Shown here: positions 43,875-51,943 of the stretch, one piece after another | Layout of the letters: each line of letters begins with the position of its first letter | How positions within the stretch are numbered: position 1 is the stretch's first letter | From: Chloroflexota bacterium | Lineage (GTDB): Bacteria > Chloroflexota > Anaerolineae > Anaerolineales > Anaerolineaceae | Direction of reading: 5' to 3' | Length of the DNA stretch: 64,000 nucleotides | NCBI GenBank assembly: GCA_009773005.1 | Contig: WOUT01000003.1 | Span: forward strand, 1 to 64,000 | Position numbers and translations under genes: made by a program | Notes under the pieces: generated by a model | Told to the model about the DNA's origin: nothing | Databases searched by the model: none | What the model saw: only the letters and a program-made list of their open reading frames with translations

Positions 43875-44522
43875 ATGCTCTACGGAATAGACGTCAGCCG
43901 TTATCAGGAATTGATTGACTGGCAGAAAGTAAAAAAATCGGGTGTGCGCTTCGCCATCATCAAAGCCAGCGAAGGCGAGGGCTATATTGACCCGATGTTC
44001 GAAGAAAACTTGCGCGGCGCGGTGGAGGCTGGCATCCTGCCTGGCAGCTATCACTTCTTCCTGCCGCGCTACGACCCGCTGGCGCAAGCCCGCCATTATG
44101 TGCGTGTGCTGCAAGAATACGCCGTAGATGCGCCCACCCTGCCGCCCTGCATCGATCTGGAGAACCCGGGTCTGGGCAAGAGCGGGCTCAACCAATCGGT
44201 GCGCATCTTCCTGGAGGAGATCTTCCGCCTCACCGGGCGCAAGGGTATTCTCTACGTTTCGCCCGGATTTTGGAACTCCTACCTGCCCGTGCCGGTGGTC
44301 TCCGGTTACAAGCTGCTGCGCTCTGAGGTGGATTGGGCGGCGGATTACCCGCTGTGGCTGGCGCACTATACCACCGGGTGGCCCTATCAGATCCACCCCT
44401 GGGCAGGCTGGCGCTTCTGGCAATATTCCAGCGCGGGCAAGATCGCCGGCATCTCCACCAAGGTGGACCTCAACCTGTTCCACGGTACCGCGGACGAGCT
44501 CTCCGCGCTGGGGGCGGCATGA
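43875..44522 (+). CDS. GH25 lysozyme (phage endolysin)
   Basis: A 215-residue muramidase. Catalytic motif GIDVSRYQELIDW at the N-terminus, FAIIKASEGEGY, CIDLENPGLG with the catalytic Asp/Glu, WLAHYTTGWPYQIHPW and WRFWQYSSAGKIAGISTKVDL at the end are the GH25/Cpl-type fold. No signal peptide, so release needs a holin; a holin-like gene is at 48 kb. It is located between terminase and portal, an unusual place for lysis genes. Start ATG 43875 follows AAAGGACCAACC. Its stop overlaps the portal start (ATGA). Confidence 0.9.
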   Translation: MLYGIDVSRYQELIDWQKVKKSGVRFAIIKASEGEGYIDPMFEENLRGAVEAGILPGSYHFFLPRYDPLAQARHYVRVLQEYAVDAPTLPPCIDLENPGLGKSGLNQSVRIFLEEIFRLTGRKGILYVSPGFWNSYLPVPVVSGYKLLRSEVDWAADYPLWLAHYTTGWPYQIHPWAGWRFWQYSSAGKIAGISTKVDLNLFHGTADELSALGAA

Positions 44523-45955
44523 GCCCCGCCCGTGCTGGTCTGCTCACCCGGCTCGTGCAGCCAGTGATCGCCCGGTTGGTTCAGCCGGTCATTGACCGGC
44601 AGGTGCGCCGCGCCCTCTCCACCGCTGAGACGGATGCCTCCTTTGCCATCGGCAGCCGCGCGGGCGACACGCTCTCAGACCGCTATCCTTACGACCGCGA
44701 AGAGATTCAGCGTCAGGCATTGGAAGCGTGGCGGGTGAACCCGCTGGCGCGGCGCATCGTGGGGCTCACCTCGCAGTATGTGGTGGGCGGCGGCGTTAGC
44801 ATCTCTTGCCCGCACCCCGCCACCGCCGCGTTCCTGCGAACTTTTTGGGAGCATCCGCTCAACCGCCTGCCCGTGCGCGTGTACGAGTGGTGTGACGAAC
44901 TCACCCGCAGCGGCAACCTCTTTATCTTGCTTACCACCGACGCCTCGGGCATGAGTTACGCGCGCGCCATCCCGGCCGCGCAGGTGAGGCGCATCCTTTC
45001 CCGCCCCAACGACCTTGACCAGGAGACTGCTTTTGAGATGCAGCCCAACTGGGCGGAGGGCGAGCCGGTCGCCTGGCAGGTTTACGACCCGCGCGAAGAA
45101 CAGCGCACCTCAGAGGGGACTTTCAGACCTGTGATGCTGCATTACGCCATCAACCGCCCGGTGGGCGCGCAGTGGGGAGAATCTGACCTTGCCCCGGCGC
45201 TGCGCTGGCTCAGCCGCTACGCCGCCTGGCTGGAAGACCGCGCCCGTCTCAACCGCTTCAGGACTGCGTTTCTTTATATCGTGCGCGCCCGCTTCACCAG
45301 TGAAGCCGAACGCCGCGCCAGGCAGTCCTCACTCAACGCCGCGCCGCCCTCGCCGGGGTCGATCCTCGTCACCGACGAGAATGAAACCTGGGACGCGCTG
45401 CATCCGCGTCTGGAATCGGATGACGCCGGGCAGGATGGGCTGGCGCTCAAGAAGATGCTGGCAGCCGGGGCGGGCATTCCCATGCACTTCCTGGCTGAAC
45501 CTGAAGGATCCACGCGCACCACGGCAGAAGCCGCGGGCGGACCCACCTACCGCCATTTTGAACAGCGCCAGCGCTTCTTCCTGTGGCTGCTGAGCGACCT
45601 GCTGCGCGCGGTCGTGAACAGACGTTCAGCGGTGGACGGGCGCATTTCGCGCCGGGCAGAAGTCGCCCTCACCGGAGCGGATATTTCTGCGCGGGATAAC
45701 GTCTCGCTCTCCATGGCTGCCAACAACATCAGCGCTGTCTTGCGCGGCGTGCGTGACCGCGGTTTAATCGACGATGCTGAATTTCTGCGCCTGATCTACC
45801 GCTTCTGCGGCGAGAGCGTGGATGTGGAAGAGATGCTGGCGCGAGGCAAGACCGCTGGCTCGCGCGAACCCTCAAAGGGGGTGAAAACCGCCGCCCAACC
45901 GGTGAAAGTGGACCCTGAGACCGGAGAAGAAAAGACTGGAGGTGTTAATGGCTGA
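44519..45955 (+). CDS. Phage portal protein
   Basis: A 478-residue head-vertex protein. The open frame runs back to 44333 but the start at 44519 lies in ATGA with the lysozyme stop. The N-terminal LSDRYPYDREEIQRQALEAWRVNPLARRIVGLTSQYVVGGG, the central LFILLTTDASGMSYARAIPA, and FLYIVRARFTSEAERRARQ... with HFLAEPEGSTRTTAEAAGGPT are typical of SPP1/HK97-class portal proteins. It should form a dodecamer as the DNA entry ring. The tail end overlaps the next gene by 8 nt. This is the most secure phage gene with the capsid. Confidence 0.85.
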   Translation: MSPARAGLLTRLVQPVIARLVQPVIDRQVRRALSTAETDASFAIGSRAGDTLSDRYPYDREEIQRQALEAWRVNPLARRIVGLTSQYVVGGGVSISCPHPATAAFLRTFWEHPLNRLPVRVYEWCDELTRSGNLFILLTTDASGMSYARAIPAAQVRRILSRPNDLDQETAFEMQPNWAEGEPVAWQVYDPREEQRTSEGTFRPVMLHYAINRPVGAQWGESDLAPALRWLSRYAAWLEDRARLNRFRTAFLYIVRARFTSEAERRARQSSLNAAPPSPGSILVTDENETWDALHPRLESDDAGQDGLALKKMLAAGAGIPMHFLAEPEGSTRTTAEAAGGPTYRHFEQRQRFFLWLLSDLLRAVVNRRSAVDGRISRRAEVALTGADISARDNVSLSMAANNISAVLRGVRDRGLIDDAEFLRLIYRFCGESVDVEEMLARGKTAGSREPSKGVKTAAQPVKVDPETGEEKTGGVNG

Positions 45956-47915
45956 TAAAAACGAAATTCTAACAGTCCAAACCAGCCACCGCGCGCGCTT
46001 CACCACCTGTGAAAGGCTTACGGATGGCAAAACGATCGAGATCCTCGCCATCACTGCCGGTGCAGGTAACGGCTGGCAGTTCAGCCCAGATGTACTGCAA
46101 GTGTCCTTGGGCTTGTGGGAAGGCGTGGAGAGCTTCGTTGACCACGCCTGGTCGCCGCGCTCGGTTCGCGACCTTGCCGGGGTGTGCACCGCTCCGCGCT
46201 GGGATGACTCCCGCAACGGCATCTGTTTAAGGGTGACGCCGTTTGGACCCTCAGCGCCGGTGCTGCTTGACCTGGCTGGCGCGCGCGACCCTGCCCTGCC
46301 GCAAGCCCGCATCGGATTTTCGGCTGACCTGCTCTTCAGCGCCGCCGGAAACAGAGTGACGCGCATTGAAAAAGTATTCTCGGTTGATCTGGTCGCCTAT
46401 CCCGCCCGCGGTGGCGCATTTCTGCCGCCATCCGATCAATCAATACTTCAATCCCAACAGGAGGAAGAAATGGAAAGTAAGAAAATGCAAGAAGCCGTGC
46501 TGATGGAGAACTTGCCACCTGCGCCCTCTGGGGTGCACGCAGACCCCGGCAATGCGCCCTGCGGAGCGTCCAGCCCCGCTCCAGCCGAGCCAGCAGAGAC
46601 CACTCAGGAGACGCGCGAACAGATGTGCGCCTGCCTGCTGGATGCCACCCTGGCAGCCGCGCGCCTGCCCACCGCCCTGGAAACCAGTCTGCGTGCCCGC
46701 TTTGGTGGATTGGTGTTCCAGCCGCCCGCGCTGCAAACCGCAATTCGTGAAGCGCGCCAGTTGGTGAGCGACCTCACCGGCGGCGCGGTCATCCAGGGCG
46801 CGGGGCGCATCAGCGAGATGGCTTCTTCAGAAGACCAGATCAGTGTAGCGCTGCATGACCTGCTCGGCGCGAACCGCCCATCCGGGTTGGAAAAACTCCA
46901 GCCCGCGCACCTAAGCGGCATCCGCGAGCTTTACACCCTGATGACCGGCGACACTGATTTTTCGGGCGGTTACCACCCCGAACGGGTGAGATTCTCCACC
47001 ACTGCCAACCTGCCCGGCCTGCTCAAAAACGCCATGAACAAGCTCATTCTGAACCAGTGGGAGGAGCTGGGGCGCTCAGGCTACCGCTGGTGGGAGCCGG
47101 TGGTGCAGGTGGAGCGCTTCAACAACCTGCAGGAGATCACCGGCGTGCTGGTGGGTGAAGTGACCGTGCTGCCATCCGTGGCTGAAGGCGCAGCATACAC
47201 CGAGCTGGCGGTCAAAGACAGTGAAGAAACCGGCGCATGGGGCAAGTATGGTGGTTATGTGGGCTTGACCCTCGAGATGTTCGAGCGCGATGAAACCCAC
47301 CGCCTGCGCCAATATCCGCGCAAGTTGGCATCAGCCGCCCTGCGGCGCATCTCATCGTTGGTTGGCGGCATCTTCACTGCCAACAGCGGCATCGGCCCGG
47401 TCATGGCGGACACCTACAATGTCTTTGAAGCCGCCCACCACACCAACCTGGGCACCACCGCGCTTGGTTCCGCCGCCTGGGAAGCCGCCGGAAAAGCCAT
47501 CTATAACCAGCCCATGGCGGTGGCGAGCGGCGGCACGGCTCCCAAACAGGCTCTGGACGCCCGCTATTTGCTCGTGCCACGCGAACTGCGGCTGACCGGC
47601 ATGAACCTGCTCTACCCCTCCTTCGCGCATGAAAGCAGCATCTTCAGCGAGAATATGCAAAAGGGGCAAATGGGTGACGTGATCACCTGCCCCGAATTCA
47701 CCGATGCCAATGATTGGGCGGCTCTCGCTGATCCGCGCCTGGCGCCCGGCATCATTCTTGGCGAACGCTTCGGCGTGCTGCCCGAGATCATCATCGCGGA
47801 CGGTGAAACCAACGGCGCCCTCTTCACCCACGACGAGATTCGCATGAAGGTACGCCATTGGGTGAGCGTCTTTGTGGCTGACCACCGCCCACTTTACAAG
47901 GCTAATGTGGCGTAA
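45948..47915 (+). CDS. Prohead protease-major capsid protein fusion
   Basis: A 655-residue protein. Residues 1-165 match the phage prohead protease class (U35-like) with the conserved His in SFVDHAWSPRSVRDLAG and Ser in ARIGFSADLLF; the following 90 residues are a Pro/Ala/Glu-rich delta-like linker, and the C-terminal 400 residues look like a HK97-fold major capsid protein (NKLILNQWEELGRSGYRWW, GVLVGEVTVLPSVAEG, MADTYNVFEAAHHTNLG, GERFGVLPEIIIAD). At 46470 an in-frame ATG with a strong AGGAGGAAGAA upstream could start a separate capsid form. Start at 45948 follows GGAGGTGTTA. See findings. Confidence 0.85.
   Translation: MADKNEILTVQTSHRARFTTCERLTDGKTIEILAITAGAGNGWQFSPDVLQVSLGLWEGVESFVDHAWSPRSVRDLAGVCTAPRWDDSRNGICLRVTPFGPSAPVLLDLAGARDPALPQARIGFSADLLFSAAGNRVTRIEKVFSVDLVAYPARGGAFLPPSDQSILQSQQEEEMESKKMQEAVLMENLPPAPSGVHADPGNAPCGASSPAPAEPAETTQETREQMCACLLDATLAAARLPTALETSLRARFGGLVFQPPALQTAIREARQLVSDLTGGAVIQGAGRISEMASSEDQISVALHDLLGANRPSGLEKLQPAHLSGIRELYTLMTGDTDFSGGYHPERVRFSTTANLPGLLKNAMNKLILNQWEELGRSGYRWWEPVVQVERFNNLQEITGVLVGEVTVLPSVAEGAAYTELAVKDSEETGAWGKYGGYVGLTLEMFERDETHRLRQYPRKLASAALRRISSLVGGIFTANSGIGPVMADTYNVFEAAHHTNLGTTALGSAAWEAAGKAIYNQPMAVASGGTAPKQALDARYLLVPRELRLTGMNLLYPSFAHESSIFSENMQKGQMGDVITCPEFTDANDWAALADPRLAPGIILGERFGVLPEIIIADGETNGALFTHDEIRMKVRHWVSVFVADHRPLYKANVA
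46458..46472 (+). promoter_or_regulatory. Internal Shine-Dalgarno and ATG within the capsid fusion
   Basis: AGGAGGAAGAAATG at 46459-46472 (ATG 46470-46472) has the ideal spacing of 5 nt and is in frame with the fusion gene (codon 175). It would give a 481-residue capsid polypeptide without protease. Confidence 0.65.
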
Positions 47916-47925
47916 TGTCACACTT

Positions 47926-48023
47926 CTATCATTGCGAAGGCGTAAGCCCGGAGCAATCCCCTTGTAACCTGCAACTAAACGGGGATTGCTTCAACCTGCA
48001 CCAAACGCAGGATTTGCCTTCCT
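47926..48023. repeat. Imperfect palindromic repeat between capsid and holin-like genes
   Basis: Outer arms TCATTGCGAAGG and CCTTCCTCGCACTGA are imperfectly inverted, and the inner arms AGCAATCCCC (47952-47961) and GGGGATTGCT (47981-47990) match perfectly. This is the shape of REP-like elements that I have seen in Anaerolineae intergenic regions. Located inside the phage region, it marks mobility after phage integration. Confidence 0.55.
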
Positions 48024-48056
48024 CGCACTGACAGTAATAATTGAAAGGAACCCTTT

Positions 48057-48263
48057 ATGACTTTTTTCGAACAACTTAAAAAGATCGTCCGTTCACGCAA
48101 ATTCTGGGTATTGGTGGCTGCCTTGGTCGCTACTCTGGCAGCCTTCCTCACCCGTGAGATCAATGTCTGGCAAGCCCTGCAAGCCGCATTGGCCGCGCTG
48201 GCAGTTTATTCCACAGGGATAGCGATTGAGGATAACGGTTATGGATCCCAAAAACCACGTTGA
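48057..48263 (+). CDS. Holin-like small membrane protein
   Basis: A 68-residue protein with a basic N-terminus (EQLKKIVRSRKFW) and two hydrophobic stretches (VLVAALVATLAAFLTREI and ALQAALAALAVYSTGIAI), of the phage holin size. AAAGGAACCCTTT precedes the ATG. Its 3' end overlaps the next gene. Given a cytoplasmic GH25 lysozyme earlier, a holin role is plausible; a small structural membrane protein cannot be excluded. Confidence 0.55.
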   Translation: MTFFEQLKKIVRSRKFWVLVAALVATLAAFLTREINVWQALQAALAALAVYSTGIAIEDNGYGSQKPR

Positions 48264-48651
48264 ACAAACTCTTGCTGCGCATCTTGCGCACCCATTCATG
48301 CTGCCCGGTCAATCCGGGCAGCCCCTCTCTTGCCGCAGCCTGCCTGATGGCGGTATGGTGGTCATCGCCCAGGACGGGCGCAAGTTGTGGTTCACTCCGC
48401 TCGAAGTTGGCAGAGCCCGCAAAGAATTGAATCTGCCTGCCGTAAGGATTCCACAGAACCTTTCGGCTTCAAACGTGCCACACCTGCATGAACCGGACAC
48501 GAGACGACCTCAAATCACTTCGCGTCCCAGCGGAGGATCCAGAGACGGAATGTCGGAAATGATCGCTTTGCCGGATTCATTGAAACATTTGGAGGATAGA
48601 ATTCATGGCCGCACTGCAAGAGATAAAAAACCGCATACGCCAGGCGCTTGA
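48241..48651 (+). CDS. Phage-region protein of unknown function, 136 residues
   Basis: Starts at ATG 48241 and overlaps the holin-like gene by 23 nt and the connector gene by 47 nt. The first half contains LPGQSGQPLSCRSLPDGGMVVIAQDGRKLWFTPLEVGRAR, a beta-rich pattern; the second half is polar and proline-rich, likely disordered. No family recognised. In this position phages often encode a capsid decoration or stabilising protein, but I cannot support that from sequence. Confidence 0.5.
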   Translation: MDPKNHVEQTLAAHLAHPFMLPGQSGQPLSCRSLPDGGMVVIAQDGRKLWFTPLEVGRARKELNLPAVRIPQNLSASNVPHLHEPDTRRPQITSRPSGGSRDGMSEMIALPDSLKHLEDRIHGRTARDKKPHTPGA

Positions 48652-49255
48652 AGACAGCGCTGCAAGCCGTTTTAGTGACGGGATATTGGAAAGCGCCATC
48701 CGCCAATCGCTGGAGAGGATCAATGAGCGTCTACCGCGCGTCCTCACCAGCGAGGTCGTTGTAGAGACCTTCGGGCGCGATCAACCGCTGCCTTGAGTGG
48801 AAGGCTGCCGGTACTTGATCAATCTCGTCTATCCGGCAGGCGGCGCTTCCGCGCGTGAGATGGAACCGGAGACGCAGTTTTCTTACTCGCTTCAATCCGG
48901 GCTGCCGGAGCTGCATTTCAGCGGTTTGGAGATTCCCCAAGCGGGGGAGCGAATAACTGTGAGATACGCCGCGCAAAACACCCTCGGCGGGCTGGATTCT
49001 GCGGAGATCACCAGCCTGCCGCCGGCGGCTGAGTCCGCGCTGGTGAACGGCGCCTCGGGGTATGCCTGCCTGCTGCGTGCTGCTAATATCGCTGATGTAT
49101 ACGGCTCGCGCCCTGGTGAATCCGCGCGGCTGCTTGAAACCGGACGCTTACATCTGGAGCTTTTTGAGCGCACCCTGAATGGTCTGAAAGTGATGCAAGA
49201 GTTCGGCTTCCCGGTGGGCTTTGCGCTTGACGAGTGGGACCGGAACAGGAGTTGA
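48605..49255 (+). pseudogene. Phage head-tail connector/adaptor-like gene with in-frame TGA
   Basis: One continuous frame of 217 codons interrupted only by TGA at 48794-48796. Before it: a 63-residue part (LQEIKNRIRQALEDSAASRF, VVVETFGRDQPLP), after it VEGCRYLINLVYPAGGASAR and a helical C-terminus (ARLLETGRLHLELFERTLNGLKVMQEF). The conserved layout continues through the stop codon, so a full-length product of about 216 residues is intended. It resembles gp6-like head-tail connectors. Start ATG follows GGAGGATAGAATTC. A nonsense mutation, recoding or sequencing error is possible. Confidence 0.5.
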
Positions 49256-49257
49256 CC

Positions 49258-49743
49258 ATGCCCGCCCCCGCCATCGGCAAAGACTGCCACATCATCCTCT
49301 CACACCCCGATATCGATTCCGGCGCAGGCTATGGGTTTTTGCTCGCCGAAGATCAAAGCATCAAGTCCGGCGGCATCCAGATGACCCGCGAGGTCGATTC
49401 AGGCGGCGCGACCCGCCTGTGGCTCCACTTCGACGTCCTGCTCGCCAACCGCGCCCTCAACCCCGATGGCAGTTTCCGCGCCTATACCCGCGCCCAGGAT
49501 TATGCCAAGCTGTGCCAGTTCCTCTCCAAACGCGCGGATGTGACGATCACATCCCCTGCGGGGGCAGTTCTTTCCCTGGGCGCTGTGGGCTGGACGGCAG
49601 ACGAGCGCCACCTACCCGGTTCTGCCCTCATCAAGTGCCAGTTCAACAACGTGGGTGTCTATTGGCCGCCGGTCGATCCCGCCGTTCTTATGCTCTCGTT
49701 TTGGGATGGCTCCCTCACCTGGGCAACGTCCTATTGGCGCTAG
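49258..49743 (+). CDS. Phage tail or head-closure protein, unassigned
   Basis: A 161-residue protein: MPAPAIGKDCHIILSHPDID, GYGFLLAEDQSIKSGGIQMT, GGATRLWLHFDVLLANRALN, AQDYAKLCQFLSKRADVTIT, and an ending YWPPVDPAVLMLSFWDGSLTW. Beta-rich with no signal, typical of small virion proteins. Its position after the connector gene suggests head-closure or tail assembly. A longer start at 49234 would lie inside the connector gene; ATG 49258 is preferred. No family recognised with confidence. Confidence 0.5.
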   Translation: MPAPAIGKDCHIILSHPDIDSGAGYGFLLAEDQSIKSGGIQMTREVDSGGATRLWLHFDVLLANRALNPDGSFRAYTRAQDYAKLCQFLSKRADVTITSPAGAVLSLGAVGWTADERHLPGSALIKCQFNNVGVYWPPVDPAVLMLSFWDGSLTWATSYWR

Positions 49744-49791
49744 ATTTTTCCTGATCACGAATCACAAATCACTGATCAGCAAGGAGTTTAC

Positions 49792-50550
49792 ATGCCTTAT
49801 CCCCTCTCAACTGTCGTTACACCCGGTCAGCCCACCGCATCTGATCACTACAACAACCTACGCAAAGACGCCCTCAACCTCGGTCAGGCAGACGCGGACG
49901 TGGTGAACCTCGGCGTTTTCTTCAAACGTTTTATCATCGGCGTGAGGCTCGAACTCCTTCCCACCAACCGCGTACGCGTTCCCTTCGACACCATCAACCC
50001 GCCTACCCTCATGATTAACGGCTACATGCTCCAGGCTACCGCCAACGTGGATCTCCCCGCCGGTTCTTTCAGTGGTGGTGCCGCCACCTGGTATATCTTC
50101 GCCGTCCGGTCGGCAGCCTCCACCACCTTCACCCTTGCCGTCAATACATCTGCCGCCGAAGCAACCGATCAACGTCTGATTGGTCAGGCTTATTGGGACG
50201 GTTCCAACCTCGGAAGCGTGATCTGTTATTCAGCCGGTACTGCCCTGCCAACCGCAGATTATGATTCCGGCTGGTTTGCAGTCATTGGAAACACCACCTA
50301 CACCAAGGCGCACGGTCTATCCACCCAGCCCCGCTTGGTCGTGCTTTACCACGCCACCGATGCCGCCGGAACCAGCGAATGGGTGCAGGTTTTCATCGTT
50401 TCCACCGCCGCCACTTATGAGAATTCCATCCTTGGCGTTACATCGGCGAATATTGTGATCACTACCGGAGGCACAGGCAGCCAGCAATGCGTGTACTCCA
50501 CCCGCCGAGGTTCTTCCACCGGCTATTATCGCATCTTTGCCTGGCGCTAG
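49792..50550 (+). CDS. Phage tail-fibre/structural protein-like
   Basis: A 252-residue Thr/Ala/Gly-rich, beta-rich protein starting MPYPLSTVVTPGQPTASDHYNNLRKDALNLG; the middle has repeated small-residue segments (NVDLPAGSFSGGAATWYIFAV, AYWDGSNLGSVICYSAGTAL) and the C-terminus ends in YSTRRGSSTGYYRIFAWR. This composition and ending are common in phage fibre or baseplate proteins that carry an N-terminal virion-attachment motif. It has good Shine-Dalgarno (AAGGAGTTTAC). Ligand unknown. Confidence 0.55.
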   Translation: MPYPLSTVVTPGQPTASDHYNNLRKDALNLGQADADVVNLGVFFKRFIIGVRLELLPTNRVRVPFDTINPPTLMINGYMLQATANVDLPAGSFSGGAATWYIFAVRSAASTTFTLAVNTSAAEATDQRLIGQAYWDGSNLGSVICYSAGTALPTADYDSGWFAVIGNTTYTKAHGLSTQPRLVVLYHATDAAGTSEWVQVFIVSTAATYENSILGVTSANIVITTGGTGSQQCVYSTRRGSSTGYYRIFAWR

Positions 50551-50565
50551 TGTGAAAGGAAACCC

Positions 50566-50958
50566 ATGACTCACATCATCCGAAATTCAGACCTAACCAT
50601 CAAGACTTTCACAGAACGCGGAGATGACATCGTGCTTGCCGCCGGTGAAACCCTCGAGTTCTCCCCCCTGTCCTTCACGGATTACGCCAACCGGCTAAAG
50701 TTCAGCCTTGCCGGCAGGTCAGGCGAAACCATTTACATCCCCGCCGGTTCACCTGATCTGATCGTTTCCGTTTCCTGTCCTGGTGAAGCATCCATAGCCC
50801 TGATGGTCAACGGCATGCCCGAAACCGTGACATTGACCAACGGCATAGGCTCACTCACCCTCAGCGCGGAGGTTCCCGGACTTTACATCATCACCCCCGC
50901 CGACAAAACCAGATACTGCCCCGCCGGGCAGGCCACCCTGTTCATCGAGGTGAAATAA
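50566..50958 (+). CDS. Small beta-rich phage structural protein
   Basis: 130 residues: TIKTFTERGDDIVLAAGETLEF, IYIPAGSPDLIVSVSCPGEA, GIGSLTLSAEVPGLYIITPAD, all beta-strand rich. AAAGGAAACCC precedes the ATG. Its stop and the next start share one base (TAATG). No family recognised. It is next to the fibre-like gene, so an accessory tail or fibre protein is likely. Confidence 0.5.
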   Translation: MTHIIRNSDLTIKTFTERGDDIVLAAGETLEFSPLSFTDYANRLKFSLAGRSGETIYIPAGSPDLIVSVSCPGEASIALMVNGMPETVTLTNGIGSLTLSAEVPGLYIITPADKTRYCPAGQATLFIEVK

Positions 50959-51146
50959 TGGATAAAGCCACCAAACGCAACGGGATTTTTAAGCTTGAAC
51001 CGGACCCGGTCAAAACTAAAGCCAAAGAAGCCAAAGCCAGCCAAACGGCGGATCTCGCCGCGATTAAATCCAAATTGACTGACGAAGCGCTCCGCGCCAT
51101 CCTTGAACGGCTCCTTCACCGTCTTGAAGCATTGGAAAATTCCTGA
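50958..51146 (+). CDS. 62-residue phage-region protein
   Basis: A small charged protein with a helical C-terminal part (AIKSKLTDEALRAILERLLHRLEALENS) and a basic N-terminus (DKATKRNGIFKLEPDPVKTKAKEAKASQTAD). Start shares a base with the preceding stop. It is the last gene with the GC-rich phage-type codon use; what follows is host-like. Coiled-coil tail suggests oligomerisation; no family recognised. Confidence 0.45.
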   Translation: MDKATKRNGIFKLEPDPVKTKAKEAKASQTADLAAIKSKLTDEALRAILERLLHRLEALENS

Positions 51147-51209
51147 CATTTATTAAGTTACAATTGGTCAACGCCGATTTCATTTTATACGGCGTGGAGG
51201 TTGTTCAGT

Positions 51210-51911
51210 ATGTCAATTAAAGTCATGATCCCTGCAAGTTCAATGATCGATATCAAGAACACAACCCTTTTACTGGACTCGCCCCAAAGCTGTTCACGCT
51301 GTGACCAGCTTCCCGCTGATTTTTTTGAAAGCCACCGGTTGAAATTCAGAGCAGGGTATCAAAAAACCCATATTTTCGGAAAAAAATACAAGGTCGAAAA
51401 CAACTATACCCTCAAGATCCGTGTGTGCGAAACGTGTTATCAGGCAGACTATCTGACCAACCCTGAAATGCTTGACCGCGATGCCACCACTCAGGGCCGC
51501 ATCGCAAAATTTCATTCAATTGCCTGGACATTGGGCGGGCTTTTAGCTGCAGCGGGATTCTTGTTGTTAACTCCCATCATCCCTGATACCCCCGCATTAA
51601 AACCATTTAAAGACCTTTGGCAAGCGCCTGTTGCCGTCGGTGTATTGGTCTTGTTCTTGACATGGTTAAGCCAACGCAAGCAGCAGAGTTTAATCTTGCA
51701 TGCTCTCGATAGCGCTGGCAAAGATATCCGCTCATACTCCAGAGCAGAAGTACGCACTCCAATTCTCGCGGATGAAAACGACCTGTCAGCGGTTGCTTTG
51801 GAAATAAAATTTGACAATGAGGTTTGGGCAATGGAAACTGCAGCCATCCATCATTGGCTTACAGAAAAGATCACTTCATCTGATCAAACAGTCAGTTTTA
51901 TGCAAAATTAG
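51210..51911 (+). CDS. Membrane protein with N-terminal zinc-ribbon-like cysteines
   Basis: About 233 residues. N-terminal cytoplasmic region with CSRCDQLPADFF and, some 45 residues later, CETCYQADYL, a split zinc ribbon. Two hydrophobic segments (IAWTLGGLLAAAGFLLLTPI and WQAPVAVGVLVLFLTWL) separate it from a C-terminal domain of about 75 residues. ATG at 51210 follows GGAGG. Its codon use is host-like, not phage-like, and it follows the phage island. Function unknown. The next gene is 32 bp downstream. Confidence 0.6.
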   Translation: MSIKVMIPASSMIDIKNTTLLLDSPQSCSRCDQLPADFFESHRLKFRAGYQKTHIFGKKYKVENNYTLKIRVCETCYQADYLTNPEMLDRDATTQGRIAKFHSIAWTLGGLLAAAGFLLLTPIIPDTPALKPFKDLWQAPVAVGVLVLFLTWLSQRKQQSLILHALDSAGKDIRSYSRAEVRTPILADENDLSAVALEIKFDNEVWAMETAAIHHWLTEKITSSDQTVSFMQN

Positions 51912-51943
51912 TAAACAGATGCATTTCTGAAACGAGGAAACCA

